Shown piece after piece: positions 50,128 through 64,000 of a DNA stretch of 64,000 nucleotides. The notes under the pieces are model-generated. The model had not been told where the DNA came from, did no database searches, and saw only the letters and a list, made by a program, of their open reading frames with translations. How positions within the stretch are numbered: position 1 is the stretch's first letter; every line of letters begins with the position of its first letter. The stretch covers positions 491,706-555,705 of the forward strand of contig JACSYO010002135.1 of the NCBI GenBank assembly GCA_016806645.1, in the 5' to 3' direction. Origin of the DNA: Ophiodon elongatus. Its lineage: Eukaryota; Chordata; Actinopteri; Perciformes; Hexagrammidae. Both the position numbers and the translations under genes were made by a program.

Positions 50128-50460
50128 GTCGCTTTGCTGTGCGTGATATGAGGCAGACTGTGGCTGTCAGTGTCATTAAGGCAGTAGAAAAGAAACCCCC
50201 CGGCAGTGTAAAGGTCATAAGGTTGCATTAAAGGTAGAAAAGAAGAAATTAATTCTAATGCCAGACGTCCAACAGAAAGTCACACCTCAGCAGCCATCCA
50301 GTCTTCATCCCAACGCCGTCTTCTGGCTTATGAAGATCAAAAGCCATCGGAAACGTTTCCGCCGGAAAGCAAGGCTTGCGCTTTTTAGAGAAAACTATTA
50401 AAAGAATTAGGTTGAGAGCAAAATAATCAAAAATCTTAAACTTGCATTTTGAAGATGTTT
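50128..50460 (+). pseudogene. eef1a copy 4, degraded terminal exon and 3' region
   Basis: Starts after a TCTGAG pseudo-acceptor with [22 protein letters not shown], clearly the last eef1a exon, then has a one-base loss that shifts the frame to a stop at 50229-50231. The usual TGA is changed to TTA (50249-50251). The 3' region remains alignable to copies 2 and 3 up to AAGATGTTTCTTTT. Upstream exons are absent within the window. In the corrected-by-drift frame the post-stop block is still open (50252-50401) with WLMKIKSHRKRFRRK. It shows that the eef1a cluster once extended further towards cgas. Confidence 0.9.
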
Positions 50461-52200
50461 CTTTTCTTGTTACACAACTTTTAAATATCTATCATCCTTT
50501 TTTTTGTAATTTTCCTTTTATTGACTTTCCAAGAAGAATGAACTTAAGACCCTTTACTGTAAACATGAGAGGGAAAAGAAAAAAAGAATACTTATTAATT
50601 TTTCACAAAGTCTGGTCTGAAGGGTGACATATATATCATACATGTTGTCCAGTTCTCAACGTATGTACCCTTATGGGTACTCAAGTTTCCTCTGCAATTT
50701 CTTGGGTGGGGATTTAAAAAAAGAAAGACAGTTTCCAGGATACCAAACATTTTAGACATCTAACATTGAGTTCAGAGCTAACCATGACACCAGAGGCATG
50801 ATTACCTTTGAAAGTTCCTCATACCAACTCTGAACTGGGGAAAATAGAGTGTTGCAGGGCCAACGTATTTTTGTAGGCCAACATCGTAAGTAAGCATCAC
50901 ACTGGCTCCCTTGACGAAAAGACTGGGATTTTTGGGGATTATTGGAGAAAATAAGCTCTGTGTCAAACAAAAGTTAATGATACATAAAAGTTTTGTTCAG
51001 CAAGATAATCTTCACAAATTAACTCGACTTTCATGACTTTTGAATCGCAAATGCAATCACCAGAAGTAAAAAGGAAACGTCAGGTTATGAGCAAAATATA
51101 CCACGGCTCTAAAAGCAGACTAGTCGGCATGATGACATTGTGTAGTCTCATTTAACCACTTGTGAGCCTCCGCCTTTTTAAAGACGTACACTACTGACGT
51201 ATTGTATGTCATAGAACAAAACATTCAAGTCTCTTCAGCTTGTGTTAATAACAGACCTTATTTCAGGCATCTAACAAAAAAAACATTGATTTCGAGACAA
51301 GGGTACTTAGCGAGTGCAAAAATGCTGACTCTTTTTCAGGTTTTAGGACTCATTCCTGCAGCACTCTATGATGACTGGAATAAACAGTAAAACAAACTAA
51401 AGTTAGAGAAACTCACTCCTCTGAGGGACTTAAAAGTTCTACTTCATCACTTGTTGACTCTATGGATATGCTGATCTGTTAGTCACCAATTTGGTCGAGA
51501 TAGAAATATCATCACAACTTTGGGATGAACTGCCATGACATTAGATGTTGATATTCATGGTGCCCAGAGGATAAATCCAACTGTCTTGAAGGACTGATCC
51601 TTGATTTCCTGTAGCGCCACTATGAGGTCCAAATAGGTACACTTTGGTTTATGAAAAAAAAAAAAAAGATTCTGCAAATATTATTTTATTCCCATCAGCA
51701 TCAGTTGAACTGGGTTTTGTGTTAATTAGCCAACGTTAGAATCTTAACATTACTTAACTTGTGTGCTCTATGTGACTGTATTGACGTCTTGTGATCTTGA
51801 TATAGGCTATATCTTAACACTCTGTAGAGCACATTTTAGGCTATACTCCAATACAGTGTGATGAGGTCAATTCTTATTTTCTTCTGCAGAATCTAAGAGG
51901 ATTATCTTCATAAAAGTATATATTTTGTGATTTACATGCCCAGTCGAGAACTTGTTATGTCATTATAAGATTATAATGGCAGCCTAGTTATTTAGTTCAG
52001 GTACAATAGAAGAACAATAGATGAACTACGTAACCTGAGGAATTCAAAAGGTGTGCCTTGTTACAATGTGACACAGAAACACTGGTAAAACTATTTGGGC
52101 CAATATGCAACAAACTTTTGGCAGTATCATAAGTAATGGGTGGAACTGTAAAAATCCACCAATTGAACCTTTTAAGTCGTTGTAACATGAGGAGGGCGTT
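50461..52200. other. Intergenic, no recognisable gene
   Basis: No coding exon, RNA gene or named repeat recognised between the eef1a relic and the cgas promoter. Confidence 0.5.
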
Positions 52201-52221
52201 GTCCTCAGCTTACCTTTCATA

Positions 52222-52319
52222 GAAAGTGAAAGTGAAAGGAAAGATACTGGAGAGCTGAAGAGAAGGAAAGACGCACAAGAGCAAGATCTCCATCTGCAAC
52301 AGAAGCTTCTCAAACACAG
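52222..52319 (+). promoter_or_regulatory. cgas promoter ISRE and noncoding exon 1
   Basis: GAAAGTGAAAGTGAAAGGA at 52222-52240 is a textbook interferon-stimulated response element (GAAANNGAAANNGAAA). It is followed by a purine-rich stretch ending in CACAG|GTGAGT (donor at 52320), a good noncoding first exon. cGAS is a known interferon-stimulated gene in mammals, so position, motif and function agree. The exact start site is not determined. Confidence 0.75.
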
Positions 52320-52354
52320 GTGAGTTAAATCACTGGAATATGATGAGGATATTC

Positions 52355-52367
52355 TATCTGTCTGTCG

Positions 52368-52415
<48 letters not shown>

Positions 52416-52549
52416 GTCTGCCTATCTGTCTGTCTGTCTGTATGTCTGTCTGTAGCCTGTCTATCGCCTGTCTGTCTTTCTGTATGTCTGTCTGTAGCCT
52501 GTCTATCTGTCTGTCTGTCTGTCTGTCTGTAGCCTGTCGATTGCATGCC

Positions 52550-52587
<38 letters not shown>

Positions 52588-52750
52588 AGCCTGTCTATCT
52601 GTCTGTCTGTCTGTCTGTCTGTAGCCTGTCTATCTATCTGTCTGTCTGTCTGTCTGTAGCCTGTCTATCTGTCTGTCTGTCTGTCTGTCTGTAGCCTGTC
52701 TATCGCCTGCCTGCCAGCCTGTCTGTCTGTCCGTCTGTCTGTATCTCTGT
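52355..52750. repeat. (TCTG)n / TGTAGCCTGTCTA compound satellite in cgas intron 1
   Basis: Tetranucleotide TCTG and TCTA runs are punctuated at intervals by GTAGCCTGTC units, giving a higher-order repeat. It starts 35 bp into the intron, very close to the interferon-response promoter. Confidence 0.95.
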
Positions 52751-53137
52751 CTTTTGATCTATTTATCTATGAACACTCTGAAAGGGTTCCAGGTGGAACC
52801 TTTATAAAAAGGTGTACCAGGAACCAAAATACGTTCGTTTGAGTATAACATTTGTCCAACTTAAAGTTTTTACTTTGAAACAGAACCTAGACTTGTGTTT
52901 GAGTTAATTTTATATTTTTAATTCCATGATAACATAAATACTGTGACTTAGTTACATGATGCTCCTCTGATGCTCTTCTTCCCATTAGAACGCAACACCT
53001 CCAATGGTTTCCACCAGAGATACCAGTACAAACACGTCTCTATAAAACCTTACAACCCCAAATTTCTGTCCTAGTCTCTAATGGTCAATATGATTGGTTT
53101 TCTCTGTTTTCTGTACATAATGATTCAAGGCTGAGTG

Positions 53138-54815
53138 ATGGACACAGAGGACAGAGATGTGAAGGGCAGCCTGGCTGAAGAAAAGCACCATAAAGACGAC
53201 ACCAGAGGAAAGTCGAGTCCTCCTCGACCCACACCAGCAAGACAGAGACAGAAGGCTCAGCAGAAACAAGCTCCAGGTGAGGCTGCAGATTCAATTTGCT
53301 TCAAAGTTTACATCTTAATCTCAAAATACCTGTAATTACGGCCTGGTTAATTGTTGTTGAATGTTGGTGTGGTAGACATATTCAGATTATACAGTGTGTA
53401 GGATTTAGGGGAATCAATTACACGGAAAGGAAAAAAAACCTCAGCGGGTGTAAATGTAGCATATTTAAATCTGTGATATTAACAATAATTTAAGTTTGTA
53501 TCTGAAAATATCTAGTTTAAAGTTAATCTACATTTGTTCAAAACACAAGAAATTGTGCGTTTTGTCCCCCTTAACTAGATGTATTTACGTAATCTCAATC
53601 AATCTTCCGAGGTAGATCCTGTTAGATGGACTCTGTTACAATATAAATGTGAAGTGGGAGGAGCCATGGGGAAAAAAGCCATGAGTAACACCGCTAGTGT
53701 TGTGGCTTCCACTGTGCCACAGCAATGACTACTACTACTAAAGTAGTTAGTGAATGTATTTAGTAATCCATGTCTCTTGGCAGAGGAGGGATCCAAAGTG
53801 GTCGAGGAGTCGGTCTCTCCGGAGCTGACCAGCTGGATCAAACTGAACGCCAAAGACCTCAAGATCCGGCTGACGGACCGCCGCTGGGCTGCAGAGGTGG
53901 TCAACGATTTCAGAGACAGCCTGCTGAAATTCCTGAGGGGCAACAGTGATCAGCCTTTCTTCCAGTCCGCTGACTTCCTCAACAGCGGCAGCTACTTTGA
54001 GAAAGTCAAGGTGAGGTTGTGATAAACACCATTTCCAAAGCCAACGATACAGCCACAGAGACTCACTTATTTTAGAACTCTTCAAAGATTTATCACAGAG
54101 ATTTAAACATCATAAAATGCATGTTATGTTATTGTGAAGACAGACATAAAGTCTCTTTGTTGTGTTGAATCTCAGATCCACAGCCCCGATGAGTTTGACA
54201 TGATGCTGAAGCTTCAGGCCCCGTCGCGCCTCGTCATGACAGAGCTCGACGGCGGCCTCTTCTACCGGATCGATCTTGCCCGGCCTGCTCGGAGCCCCAT
54301 ACAAGCCTTTGCTCTGGAGAACGGGCGCACCCTCTCATCCAGCCAGATCCTGAGTGAGATGCATCGCCTGGTCCGCAAGTTCCTCAAGACCTACAAAGGT
54401 CTGATCATTACCTCTCATCTGTTGTTGTTGTTGTTGTTGTGACTATCCTCTGGTTTCTCCCTCTATAGTTCTGTTTGAGTTATCAGGACTCATTTTCTAC
54501 ACTTTTTTAACACTTTGTGAACCTGATAACTGTCTGTGTTCACGTTCCCGTGTTTCCAGTGCCTGACGAAGGCTTTCGCTGGGAGATGAACAGGAAACGA
54601 CTTCACTCGCCGGCTGTGACGTTGTCTCTGTGCAGGAATGAAATCGGCAGCGACGAGTTGATCTCTGTGGATGTGGTTCCTGCTCTGGAGGTAACCATTT
54701 TTATTTTTTAAATCACGAAGACCAGTGTAAATCTGGATCAAATCATCAGATCTCGTATTGATATGAATCAGGAGATGAGAGTAAAAAAAATGGACAAATG
54801 CATTGACATATAATA

Positions 54816-54856
<41 letters not shown>

Positions 54857-57800
54857 TGTCTGTTTTATCCCCTCTAATCATTCATATAGTAATTCCTTCT
54901 CTTGTATGGGTCAAGCTCTAAAATATGCAAAGTAATATGTAGAAACTAAACTTTTGGAGTAAAAAGTACAATATTTCCCTCTGAAATATAGCAGAGTAGA
55001 AGTATACCGTAACCTCAAAGTGAAACAAAATTGTATCAAGTATAGTACTTGAGTAAATGTACTTTGTGCCAGAAAGTACTTACTGGATAATACTCATGTA
55101 TATTTGCTTGTAACTAGTTTTTATATTATTTTACCAAAGTGAAAGATATACTTCTTCCACCTATTGGAGCAGTACAAGTCAGAATTGTAAAGGCAGTAGT
55201 AGTAATGGTAGTAGAAGGAATACTAGTGAGGGTTCTATGTACTAAGGTATTGACAGAGGTCGGTAGTAGACGTAACGGTAGTCATAGTGACAGCAGCATC
55301 GTGCTTCATGGACCACTTGTCCTTGTTCCTGTGTGGAGGTTCACTCCTCTCAGGGCTGGCCGCTCGCTGTCCGCAACGGTCCCGATGTGGACAACTGGCT
55401 GGGAAAGAAGGTTCGCCAAGAAATCAAAAGTTTGCCGTGCTTCTTCGTACCGAAGAGGCTCAAAGGACGAAACCTCAGTGAGGAAGCCAAAGGTGAGAGA
55501 AACGTCCGCCTGCTTTTGTTGTATTTGAACAACAATGACTGTGACAGAAGCAAAGCGGTAATTTGTCTCCAGAACTTTCTGACATGAAGTTCGTGGAGCT
55601 CCAAAGACACTGAGTTATCTCCGAAGGCAGTAGTGAAATATGAACTAAGTACATTTACAAAAGTACTGTACTTAAGTACAAATTTGAGGTACTTGTAGTT
55701 TACTAAAGTATTTCAATTTTCTTCTTCATTCCACTTCAGCTGGGAAATATCGTACTTTTTTTCTACATTTATTAGTAACTTTAGTATTTGCTACTTTTCT
55801 GATTGAATTTAGAAAACATGATCAATTTATGAAATAAATTACTTTGTTAAAGACGGTAAATGGGCCTTTACTTGTATAGCACTTTTCTAGTCTTCCGACC
55901 ACTCAAAGCGCTTTAACACTACATGATGTCATTCACACACTGGTGGGAGGGGCTAAGGTGCTACCTGCACATCAGGAGTATCTAACTTTCATACACCGTA
56001 AGCACAGCTACGGGAGCAATGTGGGGTTAAGTGTCTTGCTCAAGGACACATCGACATGGGCTAGCGGAGCTGGGGATCGAACCACCAATCCTTTGATTGA
56101 AGGACAACCCTGCTCACCACTAAGCCACAGTCACCCAAGAGTCAGCCAGTTGTTTTCAAACCATTTTGACTTCTGACCTAAAAAGGAAACCAGTGTCTAG
56201 TTGTAATGTTTTAGGTGTCTGTCATTCGTTTGCAGTAGAGTGGTTACATTAAAAAAACTGTTTACGGTTCAAAGATGTACATTGTATTTTTCACAGAAAA
56301 ATTACAGACATGGAATACAGATTTGTGGATAAGAACAGTATTCTTTTTAATTTTTTACTCTCTGATTAATCATCTCACACATCCCCACATTTAGCTTGTG
56401 ACCCTGACCCCCAGGTTGGGAACCACCTAACTAACCTCGGCCAGCTACAACCGTAACTGTGCTCCTTGCAGATGCATCAGTATTAATAATGTAATTTATC
56501 ATATCAGTCACAGGGTAGATGAATTTATTGTCATACTTTAACTTTTATTTGAAGGACTTTTACTTGTAATGAACATACATTTGGTACTTTTACTTAAGTA
56601 AAATATCTGAGTACATCTTCCACTTCAGCAGAGTTGAATCTTTTACAGCTCCAGATATGTACAGAAACCGTTGATAGAAGTAAAATTGTAATGTAGTGTT
56701 TGGTTATAAAACACTTGAAAACTGAAACATTTTTGGAGTTGTACGTTATTTTCCGTCGTGGGCTGAACTGTAAGTCTATAAAAACATGAACAACATGGCT
56801 CTGCTTTGTGTTCCCGTCACGTGTCTCCAGACTGCTGCAGGAGTTTGAATGTCCCCGTATCACATGGAGGACTTCTTTGATGTTTGTGTTATTTGTACGC
56901 TGTCATCATCCCATTAGGTGTTTTGTGTCTTTATGTTTCAGAGAGTTGGAGGATTTCTTTCTCTCACGTTGAGAAGAAACTCATCAGGAGCCATGGCAAC
57001 AAGAAGACCTGCTGTGAGAGCAGCGCCACCAAATGCTGCCGGTGAGTCTCTGAACCGTTTGTTTTCACATCTTTTATTGTAATAAGGTTACCAGGTTGTG
57101 AAAAAATCTCTTTAAGTGGTTTGACCATTTATTTCTAGAAAAGGGCTTCAACAGTCTGGACCAAACAACTTATTAACACTTTACAACTTCAGACTAGATG
57201 ATTAAAATATTGACATTTCTAATGGCAGACCTGATGACTTAATAAAATGGGATTACCAACATGAATTACTGCGTTATTACCAAACAAAAAAGGATTTTTC
57301 ACAACCTGGCAACCACCAAATGTGTTCTTACAAAATGTTTTGTGACTGATTTAAACTAAATCTTTAATAAATGATTGATGGCTAATCAATAAAAACAATT
57401 ATTCACAACTTATAAATACTTCATGAAGGGGGCTGTCTTAAAAACTGTCAATACTGTCTATAGCAGTGTTTTTCAACCACTGTGCCGTCAGGTGTGCCGT
57501 GGGAAAATGTCCAACTTCACTTAATCGGTCCAAAAAAATATTATTTAGTTGCCGCAAATAATTTGCCATTGTTGAGCGTCTGAGCCTGCAATATAGCGTC
57601 TGAGCCTGCAATATAGTGGCTGGACTAGTAATGAAATACTCTTCCAGGCCAGTGGGTGGCAGTAGGTAGCGCAATAATGACCTTGTTAATTTAAAATAGT
57701 AGAATTAAATGATGCGCGGGAGAGGTTGTGGTGAAGAACGGCGATGGAGAAATATTTCAAAAAGAAAAATGTAGACTCTGAACTACTGGGCCCTGGGCAA

Positions 57801-59688
57801 CCGTCTAACCAGATGAAAAGCCTAGGACGAGTGGTGGTAAAAAAAAAAACTAAAAAAAAACTGTGAGCTCGAGGCAGTACAGTGAAAGTTATCTTTCGTT
57901 TGGATTCACTTTCACCGGGGATCCGACTGCACCGATTCCGTTATGCTTGGTGTGTGTGGGAAAAGCTATCAAACAGCGCCATGGTCCCAAGCAAGCTGTG
58001 ACGTCATCTCGAGACCAAACACCGTCACTTAGCAACAAGAACAGGGACTATTGTGTTCGCCTGCGCACACAAACTGAGAAACGGGTAACTTTTATGAGGA
58101 AATCCACAAATGTGTCTGAGAAAGCTCTCAAAGCTATTTAGTACCTGAACTGGTGGCTGTCGTGTTTTTAAATACACATAAGACGTGAGAACAACTGCTC
58201 TTAATTGAAAGTCTTTATTCCACGTTCCGCGTGCTGTCTCCCCGATACCGGCTCTGCCCCAGGTTGTCCTTCTCACCTGAATCCCCCCTGGGTCCTAAGT
58301 CCCTACAAGTACTGTTTCTTACATCTATCAATTAAACATCGGCTCTGCCCCAGGTTGTCCTTCTCACCTGAATCCCCCCTGGGTCCTAAGTCCCTACAAG
58401 TACTGTTTCTTACATCCATCAATTAAACATACATGAACATCAATGTACCAACAAATATTTATAACAAATACCACAGTGGCCAAATCAAAAAGCCCACACA
58501 CTGTGGCAGAAACATTAATACTACCTGCCTGCAAAGCCATTGTGAACGAGATGCATTTTGTAACTTTTTTGGTTGTTGGTGTGCCGCGGGATTTTTTTAT
58601 TGTAAAAAATGTGCCGCGGCTCAAAAAACTTTGAAAAACACTGGTCTATAGAGTCAACAATATTTTAATAAAAGGACAAAAGGTGAAGAGATTTGAAAAA
58701 AGGACACCATAACCGCCTCCAACTGAAGCATTTTCTGCGTTGTGATTTCTAAAAAGGAAGACATATAAATTTGGATTAATAGTTTTTCTTGGAGCCCTTT
58801 TACAATAAACAATGTTCCTCTTGTCTCTGGTAGTAAACCGTGCTTGATGCTCCTCAAGTCTCTGATTGAAGGCCTGAAACAACGTTTCCCCAAAGAGCTG
58901 GATCACCTCTGCTCGTACCATGGGAAGACAGTCTTCCTACACACCCTGTCCATCAGGTAGGACATCTTTATTAATATGAAAATATCTTCATTATCATTGT
59001 AAGAATGGAAACGGTAGCACTGGTGGTTGTTGTCAAAGTGTTATAAGCATCTGTTGTAGCAGCCGTGTGGACCTTGATGCATTAGTAGTAGCTCCGTCAG
59101 TGTCAACGGTTGTTGTAGTTGTATCATTGTAAATTGATTGACAACATTTTTTATAATAACAATATAAACAATGTGACAATGTGAAGGGAGTCACTCTTAG
59201 GGATGAACTACTATTAAATATCCTTCAGTGTCATAATTTCTCTTTCAGTCATTTCTGTGACATCTTCTTCCCCTGTCAGGTTCGACGACTCCATGTGGGG
59301 TCTCCAGCAGCTGCCCGCCTGCTTCCTGCACCTCCTCGGGGCCCTGGAGAGCCACGCTCGCACGGGCCTCCTCCCTCACTTCTTTGTGCCCAACTGCAAC
59401 CTCTTCTCCCCGGCCCTCTTCCCCCGCAGAGCGCTGGCTTTCCTCGTCAGCGCTTTGGAGGAGCAGAGGAGGGAAGGACTGCCCCTGCTGAGGCATCCAG
59501 CTCCTGTCCCACCACTCAGGCTGAGGAGTCCTTCAGGAGACACCTCCTCTGAGATATCCACCGACAAGTCGTCCATACTGACTACAGTTCACTCTCTGGA
59601 CGAAGCATTTATGAATAAACTGGTCCTGCTGATCGCTGTAGCTGTAGTTTGTATCCTATTTGTATGTAAGTTAGGATGGAGTTTATGA
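53138..59688 (+). CDS. cgas: cgas, cyclic GMP-AMP synthase, with C-terminal hydrophobic tail
   Basis: DNA-sensing nucleotidyltransferase that makes 2'3'-cGAMP to activate STING. Exons: 53138-53276, 53784-54010, 54176-54398, 54560-54690, 55354-55492, 56942-57041, 58834-58956, 59280-59688; in phase, 496 residues. A short basic, disordered N-terminus (about 55 residues) precedes the Mab21 core. Catalytic residues are present: GS at 115-116, E128 and D130 in DEFDMM, D234 in ISVDVV. The zinc thumb is complete: H304, C310, C311, C318 with the same spacing as human. The core ends near [16 protein letters not shown], where human cGAS ends; here about 70 residues follow: a Pro- and Ser-rich linker and a hydrophobic segment [15 protein letters not shown] at 475-489, then CKLGWSL. 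A strong donor (GTAAGT, 59666) near the end leaves an alternative 3' end possible. AATAAA at 59712. Confidence 0.95.
54420..54440. repeat. (TTG)n microsatellite in cgas intron 4
   Basis: Seven tandem TTG units shortly after the exon 4 donor. Confidence 0.9.
54815..54855. repeat. (CA)n microsatellite in cgas intron 5
   Basis: About 19 CA dinucleotides in a row. Confidence 0.95.
54935..55160. repeat. Dispersed AGTACTT-AGTAAA type repeat in cgas intron 5
   Basis: Contains GTACTTGAGTAAATGTAC and AGAAAGTACTTACTGG, as at 6991. It ends about 190 bp before cgas exon 6. Confidence 0.5.
55855..56137 (-). mobile_element. tRNA-derived SINE in cgas intron 6
   Basis: Read on the minus strand it starts GGTGACTGTGGCTTAGTGGTG (A box like) and contains GGTTCGATCCCC (B box), followed by a body with GTGTCCTTGAGCAAGACAC and CTACCAAAGCG-like motifs common in fish SINEs. 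It is flanked by AGTACTT-type repeats. Confidence 0.8.
56520..56630 (-). repeat. Dispersed AGTACTT-AGTAAA type repeat end in cgas intron 6
   Basis: Contains CTTTTACTTAAGTAAAATATC and ends TGAGTACATCTTCCACTTC, the reverse complement of the start of the repeat at 6991. Confidence 0.5.
57464..58643 (+). mobile_element. hAT DNA transposon, nonautonomous, in cgas intron 7
   Basis: Terminal inverted repeats CAGTGTTTTTCAA (left) and TTGAAAAACACTG (right) are flanked by perfect 8 bp duplications GTCTATAG (57456-57463 and 58644-58651), diagnostic for hAT insertion. Inside is the N-terminal part of a ZBED-type transposase: [20 protein letters not shown] with a frame change, then [19 protein letters not shown]. 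The rest of the transposase is missing. A 91 bp direct tandem duplication occupies 58249-58430. Confidence 0.95.
58249..58430. repeat. 91 bp tandem duplication inside the hAT element
   Basis: Two units, 58249-58339 and 58340-58430, each starting CGGCTCTGCCCCAGG and ending ATCAATTAAACAT, almost identical. Confidence 0.95.
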
Positions 59689-59717
59689 ATTAGGTTAAAA
59701 AAAGGTAGCCTAATAAA

Positions 59718-60720
59718 GGGTATTATTCCTAATTGATACTAGTTGATCTGTGACTATATCAAATATGAAATGTCCATGGTGATTAGGGAGGTTTTAATAA
59801 TGTGATATGTGAAAGGAAAATAATTATCCTCATGTTTCGCTTTTATGCAGATTGTTTCAGAAATGTTTAGGAGACTTTATTCTTGTAGTCCTTTTCAAAA
59901 AGACAAAACCTTAGAAACCTTTCAATGTTGTGTATAACCCATTAAGTTCCTCTCATTCCTTATTTCAGATGAGACTAATATCATCTCGGTGCAAGTCCTT
60001 TGTTCATAAATTTCCTTTTTAATGTACTTTCTTTCGTGTATTTGATACCTTTTGTTTTAATGTAATGTGTTTAGTATTGTTTTGTGTTTTTGTGACTCTC
60101 AGTTTACTGTCATATCTTGTAGATTAATATATTAATTCCTAATTAATTAAAGGTCTTAAATGAAACTCAGTACCTCATCTTTTTGGTGTAGTAAGGGATA
60201 AAGGGTGGCAAAAGCATACACTGTGAAAAGCCAATAAACAAGGCTACAATTAAGGATTGTTTTTGTGAACAATTAATCTGATTATTATTTTCTCAATTAA
60301 TTTGTCTTTTACAAAATGTAAGAATAGCATCGCAGTTTCCTAGAGAACAAGGTGACATTTTGCTTGTATCCCAAACAGGAAAAATATTCAATTCAAAACT
60401 ATTATTTATTATTAAGTAGCAAATGGTGACATCTATGATTATTGAACCAGTGGGAATTCTTATTTTTTTAACTATCAGAATTGTTGCTAATTAATTTAAT
60501 CTTCATTGATTGATTATTCAACTTATTACCTAAAATCAGCAAATCGTTTCAACTCTACTCATGAATAAATAAAATATATTTAAAGAAAATAAACCATTCA
60601 AAGCTGCGTAATTCCGATTGACACTAAAATAATGTACTCATTGTTGTTGCCTTTAGTCCCGTACACCGGAACCCTGACGTTTCCTCGCGATGTCTCCCCG
60701 AGGTAATTTGCGGGGAACAC
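59718..60720. other. cgas-rpl11 intergenic, no gene seen
   Basis: AT-rich sequence without coding features. From about 60660 it becomes GC-richer as the rpl11 promoter begins. Confidence 0.5.
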
Positions 60721-60725
60721 TCCCC

Positions 60726-60774
60726 TATAAATATCTTTCGCCGGAAACGTATCGTCCTCTTCTAGTGATCCAAC
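60726..60774 (+). promoter_or_regulatory. rpl11 core promoter and TOP start
   Basis: TATAAATA at 60726-60733 is followed about 30 bp downstream by CCTCTTCTAG, a 5' TOP-type start typical of ribosomal protein genes; the ATG follows at 60775. Confidence 0.7.
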
Positions 60775-63810
<3,036 letters not shown>

Positions 63811-64000
63811 AGGACCACCTTTTGATGTTGTTTGTAACAAATAAAATGGGAAAAACCAAGCTTTTTGACTGGCGTTGTTACTCTGTTCTTCAACGGCGTA
63901 CACGGTTTAGACATGGCTACTTATTTTCATGCGTTTATTGCCTCACTTGAAGAAACATGCGGTTGTGTAATCGCCTAATTTAAAAGAATTTGGTTTATTG

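Noticed and set aside
52340..52624. 94-codon Cys/Ser/Leu frame before cgas
   Set aside because: Translation of the TCTG satellite in intron 1.
56047..56137. tRNA gene
   Set aside because: The A- and B-box-like sequence belongs to the head of a SINE; no cloverleaf with acceptor stem.

Overview
The window is nuclear DNA of a ray-finned fish, probably a percomorph teleost. The protein genes are vertebrate and split by GT-AG introns. The interspersed repeats are of teleost type: a Rex3 retrotransposon with GATG tail, tRNA-derived SINEs, hAT and Harbinger-like DNA transposons, and the dispersed AGTACTT-AGTAAA repeat. There is nothing prokaryotic here.

Layout, left to right: (1) the 5' part of mycbp on the minus strand (140-549), running off the left edge; (2) slc17a5 (sialin, lysosomal sialic acid exporter), plus strand, ten coding exons, 4218-13046, with a likely noncoding first exon near 1251; (3) a 7 kb stretch without a recognisable gene (13.0-20.0 kb); (4) three complete tandem eef1a genes on the plus strand (coding 20957-23333, 24790-31914, 33097-38846), each with a noncoding first exon and seven coding exons; (5) a transposon-rich block (39-52 kb) with a Rex3 element, an L2-like fragment, Harbinger-like debris, a possible endogenous retrovirus leader, and at 50128-50401 a degraded fourth eef1a terminal exon; (6) cgas (cyclic GMP-AMP synthase), plus strand, eight coding exons, 53138-59688, behind an interferon-response-type promoter; (7) rpl11, plus strand, 60775-63810, complete. 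In human (from memory) EEF1A1, SLC17A5 and CGAS lie together on 6q13, which supports the calls; MTO1, which I recall between EEF1A1 and CGAS in human, is not seen here.

The two most interesting observations: (a) in all three eef1a genes the reading frame continues past the TGA stop for 63-74 further codons and carries, exactly 38 codons after the stop in every copy, a near-identical block KDWLMLIKTHRKSFRRK whose only differences between copies are synonymous. The same block stays open in the fourth, broken copy. I recall a related in-frame block in the human EEF1A1 3' untranslated region. This suggests an undescribed stop-codon readthrough extension or conserved downstream peptide. (b) The cgas protein has all catalytic and zinc-binding residues but ends in an extra C-terminal tail with a single hydrophobic segment, so it may be a tail-anchored membrane form.

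Other points: eef1a copy 3 is a mosaic of copies 1 and 2; 760-790 bp pyrimidine minisatellites abut the last 3' splice site in copies 2 and 3; and a perfect 323 bp inverted repeat flanks the first five coding exons of slc17a5. All exon boundaries were read by eye from splice consensus, frame and family similarity; no alignment was run.
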